Assembly (NCBI GenBank): GCA_016934095.1 | Contig: JAFGTO010000028.1 | Span: 1-9,880, forward strand | Origin: Candidatus Glassiibacteriota bacterium | GTDB taxonomy: Bacteria; Gemmatimonadota; Glassbacteria; GWA2-58-10 | DNA: 9,880 bases | Direction of reading: 5' to 3' | Part shown: positions 6,871 through 9,880 of the stretch, piece after piece | How positions within the stretch are numbered: the stretch's first letter is position 1 | How the letters are laid out: each line of letters begins with the position of its first letter | Notes under the pieces: generated by a model | Seen by the model: the letters and a program-made list of their open reading frames with translations, nothing else | Databases searched by the model: none | Told to the model about the DNA's origin: nothing | Made by a program: the position numbers and the translations under genes

Positions 6871-7911
6871 CTAGGGCCGCCGGACAATACGCATGCCGAC
6901 TGTCTGGCCTTTGTAATTCGGTGAGGAGTACCCGCGGGAGGAAGAGCTCTGGTAGATAATAGAGGAGCATGCGCAGGCGCTGCGGAGGACCCGGAAGTAG
7001 CCGGTTTCAGGGCCGGTGGGATTATGGTCCGGGCTGACACTGTAATAATCCTGGTCGTACATGTCGTTGCACCACTCGAACACGTTGCCGTGCATGTCGA
7101 ACAGGCCCCAATTGTTCGGGACCTTCCCGGCGACCGGCTGCTGAGACCCATCGGTGTTTCCGGACCACCAGCCGGCTTCACTCAGGTCGTTCTCCAGGTC
7201 TCCGGTGTAATACTTGGTGCTGGTACCCGCCCGGCAGGCATACTCCCACTCGGCTTCCGTGGGGAGACGGAACCCGTTCCTGGAGAAATTGCACGCCCAG
7301 GATTCCCGGTCGTAGCAAGGCTCGAACCCCGCCAGCTCGCTCAGCAGGTTGCAAAAAAGGACCGCATCGTACCAGCTCACGTGTTCCACAGGGTTGGTTT
7401 CGTTGACAATGCCGGAAGGGTTAGTGCCGGCCACCCTCTCGTACTGGGCCTGAGTGACCTCGGTTACACTCATCCAGAACGCATCCAGGGAGACCTCGTG
7501 CACCGGCCTTTCGTTGCTGGGCCCGGTGGTGCTGCCCATCCGGAAGCTGCCCTCGGGGATGTAAGCCAGGTTTATTCCCTGGATGTGCATCCTTTCGCCG
7601 ACATGATGAGTTTCCTGCTCCAGGGGGGTGAGCTTCCCGCTCATGATATTGATCAGCAGGGCGATGGCATCGCTCACCGTATAGCTGCCGCTGCGGTCGT
7701 AGTCCGCGCGCGGGTCGGAAGGGTTGTCGCGGCCCAGCAGCAGCAGGGCGATCACGTCCGTGATTATCACTTTGCCGTCCCCGTTGATATCCTCCCTGTA
7801 CACGGCTCCAGCCGCTTCCAGGCGGCCGGGCGCGGCATACGTGGTACCGGACAGACAAACCAGCAAGACCAGCAGAAAGGCAAAGTGCAAAAAACCACTG
7901 CGGGCGGGCAT
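6871..7911 (-). CDS. Exported dockerin-like / SUMF1 (FGE-sulfatase) domain protein
   Basis: 346 residues. A signal peptide covers about 1-26, with hydrophobic core 'FAFLLVLLVCLSG' and likely cleavage after TTYA. A dockerin type I-like pair of calcium loops follows: D41-I-N-G-D-G-K...D52 and D70-Y-D-R-S-G-S...D81, each leading into an A-L-L helix. Residues about 112-346 form a SUMF1/FGE-sulfatase fold: 'YIPEGSFRMGS' (117-127), 'RPVHEVSLDAFWM' (135-147), 'EVTQAQYE', 'NPVEHVSWYDAVLFCN', 'FRLPTEAEWEYACRAG' (214-229), 'GLFDMHGNVFEWCND', ending G-M-R-I-V-R-R-P. The usual R-G-G-S-W segment reads R310-S-A-C-A-C, and I cannot place the catalytic cysteine pair of true formylglycine-generating enzymes, so it is more likely a binding or non-FGE enzyme domain. 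The dockerin may anchor it or serve as a repeat-type module, since no cohesin is visible here. ATG 7911 has AGAGGA 7 nt upstream. It ends in TAG. Confidence 0.9.
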   Translation of the reverse strand: MPARSGFLHFAFLLVLLVCLSGTTYAAPGRLEAAGAVYREDINGDGKVIITDVIALLLLGRDNPSDPRADYDRSGSYTVSDAIALLINIMSGKLTPLEQETHHVGERMHIQGINLAYIPEGSFRMGSTTGPSNERPVHEVSLDAFWMSVTEVTQAQYERVAGTNPSGIVNETNPVEHVSWYDAVLFCNLLSELAGFEPCYDRESWACNFSRNGFRLPTEAEWEYACRAGTSTKYYTGDLENDLSEAGWWSGNTDGSQQPVAGKVPNNWGLFDMHGNVFEWCNDMYDQDYYSVSPDHNPTGPETGYFRVLRSACACSSIIYQSSSSRGYSSPNYKGQTVGMRIVRRP

Positions 7912-7922
7912 GTTAAAATCCT

Positions 7923-8021
7923 CTAGTCCTGTTTGCAGTCAAATATAACGGTCAGGCCTGTAAACGTAAGAAACCCGATAATGATGCAATAAAATTCGAT
8001 GCGCGAAAGATCTCGAACCAT
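7923..8021 (-). CDS. Doubtful 32-residue single-helix membrane peptide
   Basis: An ORF of 32 codons occupies almost the whole gap between the PilZ gene and the SUMF1 gene. It encodes a basic N-terminus (M-V-R-D-L-S-R), a hydrophobic helix 'FYCIIIGFLTFTGLTVIF', and a polar end D-C-K-Q-D. Its ATG lies 5 nt past the PilZ stop and its TAG overlaps the SUMF1 ribosome-binding site, an arrangement typical of a compact operon. The only Shine-Dalgarno-like sequence (GGGAG) is too far upstream (about 13 nt), so translation would depend on coupling to PilZ. It may be chance; hydrophobic reading frames are common in AT-richer gaps. Confidence 0.22.
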   Translation of the reverse strand: MVRDLSRIEFYCIIIGFLTFTGLTVIFDCKQD

Positions 8022-8026
8022 GGATA

Positions 8027-8314
8027 TCAGATCACTCCCTCGCAATCCGGTATGTATTCCAGGCCGTAGCTCATGTTGTCGCTGCCGGAGGCCCTCTCGG
8101 CCCATACCAACTGCGCCTCGCGCTCCAGCAGACTGTCTCCGACAGTCATGCGCATCCTGATCCTGATCGGCTTGTCCGTGTCAAAGCGGACTCCGGCCTG
8201 CGAGACATCCACCGAGACAGCCTCGATGATATCCGCATCCACGTAGAATTCCACTTTTGCCCGCAGCGGCTCCCGCTCGGCTCTACGCTTTTCCAGATCG
8301 CTGCCCGCATTCAT
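8027..8314 (-). CDS. PilZ domain protein, probable cyclic di-GMP receptor
   Basis: A 95-residue stand-alone PilZ domain. The N-terminal R10-R-A-E-R14 gives the RxxxR half of the cyclic di-GMP site, and D36-V-S-Q-A-G41 gives the D/NxSxxG half. The remaining beta-barrel strands ('PIRIRMRMTV', 'REAQLVWAE', 'MSYGLEYIP') complete the domain, so both ligand motifs are intact. It would act in the cytoplasm, transmitting cyclic di-GMP level to a partner such as a motility, pilus or polysaccharide apparatus; no such partner is in the window. The start is firm: AAAGGAGG (CCTCCTTT at 8322-8329 on plus) lies 7 nt before ATG 8314. It is followed 115 nt later by the exported SUMF1 gene on the same strand, possibly co-transcribed, as no terminator is seen between them. 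Confidence 0.93.
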   Translation of the reverse strand: MNAGSDLEKRRAEREPLRAKVEFYVDADIIEAVSVDVSQAGVRFDTDKPIRIRMRMTVGDSLLEREAQLVWAERASGSDNMSYGLEYIPDCEGVI

Positions 8315-8393
8315 GGTCTATCCTCCTTTCCGGTCCCGGCGATCCTTGATCGAAAAAAAACGCATCAGGGCAGACTGCTATCTACAATATATA

Positions 8394-8489
8394 TTAAAAG
8401 AGGGTAAATTGGGACTCTGACTCCAAGATCTCCTTATCCCTGAGCTTCTTGATATCAATTGTCTCATCAGTCATGAAGATAATCTCCAT
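8394..8489 (-). CDS. Doubtful 31-residue ORF, possibly a gene remnant
   Basis: An ORF of 31 codons, or 26 from the internal ATG at 8474, ending TAA. The peptide is strongly hydrophilic: 'MTDETIDIKKLRDKEILES' then E-S-Q-F-T-L-F. Its codons are AT-rich, unlike the neighbouring genes, and its composition reads like real protein. No good Shine-Dalgarno sequence precedes either ATG. It could be a small gene, the N-terminal scrap of a decayed gene, or chance. Confidence 0.2.
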   Translation of the reverse strand: MEIIFMTDETIDIKKLRDKEILESESQFTLF

Positions 8490-8500
8490 TAAGATATTAT

Positions 8501-8519
8501 GGAGGGTTTTAAACCCGCC
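8501..8519. repeat. REP-like imperfect palindrome
   Basis: GGAGGGTTT (8501-8509), a central T, AAACCCGCC (8511-8519): nine paired positions with one A/G mismatch, flanked by ATTAT and CCTAAAT. The GGCGGGTTT/AAACCCGCC type of palindrome is familiar from dispersed intergenic repeats in GC-rich genomes (from memory). Just to its left, CTCCAT (8484-8489) can pair with ATGGAG, giving an alternative, overlapping hairpin. Whether it is repeated elsewhere in this genome cannot be seen here. Confidence 0.4.
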
Positions 8520-8673
8520 CCTAAATATCATCTAAGCACCTTCGATATCTTATCGATAAAACTGTTATCGCTTACTGATTGGTCCGTAAAAAAATCCCGG
8601 AAACAAGCTGTCATTCACCACTACCTAAAAAACTGCTACCGCCGGCTTAGCTGACGGTTTCCATAATAGAACA

Positions 8674-8700
8674 ATCTGTTTTATCTGCGAAATCTGTGGA
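8674..8700. repeat. Three 9-nt degenerate tandem repeats (ATCTG-type)
   Basis: ATCTGTTTT (8674-8682), ATCTGCGAA (8683-8691) and ATCTGTGGA (8692-8700) follow each other without a gap, each beginning ATCTG, and TAATGA follows. The last two units differ at three positions (ATCTGyGrA). It lies in the non-coding gap 3' of the Omp85 gene. Confidence 0.45.
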
Positions 8701-8773
8701 TAATGAACAAACTCAAGGAATTATTATCTCGAGAAATTACGCTATCTGTTCACTCCCGGCAATCCTCTCCCGC

Positions 8774-9880
8774 TCAAAAGGCCTGGCCCATGCTGAAATA
8801 TAGTTTCCCGCGCGGTTCGCCGGGCCTGCGCTCCGGATTGTACCCGTAATCCAGGCGCCCCATGCCGATCGGCGTGTTCAGGCGAAGCCCACAGCCTATG
8901 GAGGTCCGGATCTCATCCAGCGCGAAAGAGCCCGGGTCGAGCCAGACGTTGCCGACATCCACAAAGAGCACCCCACCGACCAGTTTGTACAGCGTTCGCC
9001 TCAATTCCACCACGTTCCAGACTAACTTGAGCCTGCCGCCGATCGGCATCCGGTCCCTGTCCAAGGGTCCGGCTTTCTGGTAACTGAAAGCCCTCAGAGA
9101 ATGGGGTCCCCCGGCGTAGAAACGCTCGTGCAGGGGAATACCCGTCAGGCCGTTGCGTGAGTCCATCTAGCCCAGCTCAAGGCCGGTGGCCAGGGTCGTG
9201 GCATCGCTCATCGGGAGAAAATATTTGTATTTTCCGCTAAGCCTGTTAAAAAGGCTGTTCTGGTCCGCGAAAAAGATTCCCACCTCGTCCGATAGCTCGG
9301 CGTATGTGCCCCGGGAGGCGTTGAACAGGTTGTCCCGGGTATCATAGATAATCGAAAACTTGAAACTCCTGGTATTCGAGCTCAGCTCCCCGGGGATCTC
9401 GGCCACCTGAACGTCGCTCAGTCGAACATCCTCATGGCGATAGGTAACGGTGAAATTCAACTGCTCGTCAAATTTTCTACCCAGAGTTATCTGACCTCCG
9501 GCACGGTCGAGATTGTATCCCGGCTCTTCCTTATACTCTACGGTCAGGTTGAGGTCCGTGCGCCAGGGTGTACCGAATGTCCAGGGCTCTGAAAAAGAAA
9601 CACCCAAGAGGCGGTTGATAAAGCTCATCTCAGCGTTGAAGCCGAGCTTGCGGGCGGTTCCCCCCAAGTTGTTGTTGTAGACTTCCAGCCTGCCGATGGC
9701 TTTCTCGATCGAACCGTAACCCAGGGCTACATTAAACTCGCCCGACATATTCTCTTTCAATTCCACCAGGATATCCTTTTGGGTGGAATCGCCCCTGGCC
9801 GATGGCTGGGGACGGATAAAGACACTCTGGAACAGACCGGTCAGGTAAATCTTCCGCTGGGACTCGAGCAGCTTAGAGTA
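8774..9880 (-). pseudogene. Omp85 (BamA/TamA-type) outer-membrane barrel protein, 5' end beyond window, interrupted by an in-frame TAG
   Basis: Reading from the right edge, 237 residues are open, then TAG at 9167-9169, then 130 more in the same frame to TGA. The first ~38 residues are the end of a POTRA domain ('LLESQRKIYLTGLFQSVFI'), after which the 16-strand barrel begins ('GEFNVALGYGSIEKAIGR'). After the stop come 'PLHERFYAGGPHSLRAF' (the L6 loop motif, RAF where RGF/RGY is usual), 'GGVLFVDVGNVWLDP', 'RLDYGYNPERRPGEPRG' and a final aromatic K-L-Y-F-S-M-G-Q-A-F beta-signal. The family inserts or assembles outer-membrane proteins from the periplasm. No start is visible. Everything except the one stop is intact, so this is either a very recent nonsense mutation, a sequencing error, or a readthrough gene. 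An ATG directly follows the TAG, but a barrel fragment alone would not function. Confidence 0.9.
9167..9169 (-). other. In-frame amber codon inside the Omp85 barrel
   Basis: The minus strand reads G-L-E-L-G, TAG, M-D-S-R-N-G with conserved barrel sequence in one frame on both sides and no length change. A single base substitution from TGG, CAG, GAG, AAG, TAT or a similar sense codon explains it. There is no frameshift. TAG also serves as the apparent normal stop of the SUMF1 gene in this window, which argues against a general amber reassignment. Confidence 0.9.

Larger units (their letters stand above)
8315..8773. other. AT-richer intergenic gap between the Omp85 remnant and the PilZ gene
   Basis: 459 bases with no convincing gene, clearly richer in A/T than the flanking genes. 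It holds several palindromic sequences: TTGATATCAA (8449-8458), GGGTTT-T-AAACCC (8504-8516, inside a longer imperfect stem), TTATCGATAA (8550-8559) and TCTCGAGA (8727-8734). It also holds a 3 x 9-nt degenerate tandem repeat (8674-8700) and one doubtful small ORF (8394-8489, minus). The PilZ promoter should lie in the left third, but I see no clear -35/-10 pair. No intrinsic terminator for the Omp85 gene is evident. Base composition and structure suggest old mobile or repetitive DNA. Confidence 0.6.

Noticed and set aside
7024..7926. 300-codon open frame on the plus strand
   Set aside because: Antisense to the SUMF1 gene, whose signal peptide, dockerin loops and domain motifs are unambiguous.
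9167..9169. Genome-wide reassignment of TAG to an amino acid
   Set aside because: The SUMF1 gene ends at TAG exactly where the domain family ends, and no other conserved gene here has an internal TAG. Not excluded as local readthrough, but not supported.

Overview
The window is GC-rich, densely coded DNA from a Gram-negative-type bacterium. The right edge carries an Omp85 (BamA/TamA-type) outer-membrane barrel gene, and two other genes encode exported proteins. A dockerin fused to a sulfatase-modifying-factor (SUMF1) domain, a large GH42 glycosidase and an MTH1187-type thiamine-binding protein would fit an environmental FCB-group or related candidate-phylum lineage. That assignment is an inference from gene content only; no marker in the window fixes the taxon.

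Layout. At 1-471 (minus) is the N-terminal part of an exported HExxH metallopeptidase. It is divergent from rpsT (584-853, plus), which ends in a strong intrinsic terminator at 888-918. A hypothetical protein (964-1479, minus) is divergent from a thiamine-binding protein (1721-2026, plus), whose ribosome-binding site abuts a perfect palindrome. From 2035 to 6619 on the minus strand lies a three-gene block, transcribed in the order GH42 beta-galactosidase-like enzyme, six-helix membrane protein, then a two-domain amidohydrolase whose start overlaps the previous stop by 8 nt. Next, still on minus, are an exported dockerin-SUMF1 protein (6871-7911) and a PilZ domain protein (8027-8314). A 459-base AT-richer gap (8315-8773) holds palindromes, a short tandem repeat and a doubtful small ORF. 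The window ends with the 3' part of the Omp85 gene (8774-9880, minus), broken by one in-frame TAG.

How the genes may work together. The GH42 enzyme, membrane protein and amidohydrolase may form one transcription unit for sugar or aromatic/acid breakdown, but only the last two are clearly coupled. The remaining genes look like independent housekeeping or envelope genes. The most notable points are the amber interruption of the Omp85 barrel, the amidohydrolase whose N-terminal copy has lost every recognisable metal ligand, and the repeat-bearing intergenic gap. I found no convincing undescribed multi-gene system, and no tRNA, rRNA, CRISPR array or insertion sequence.
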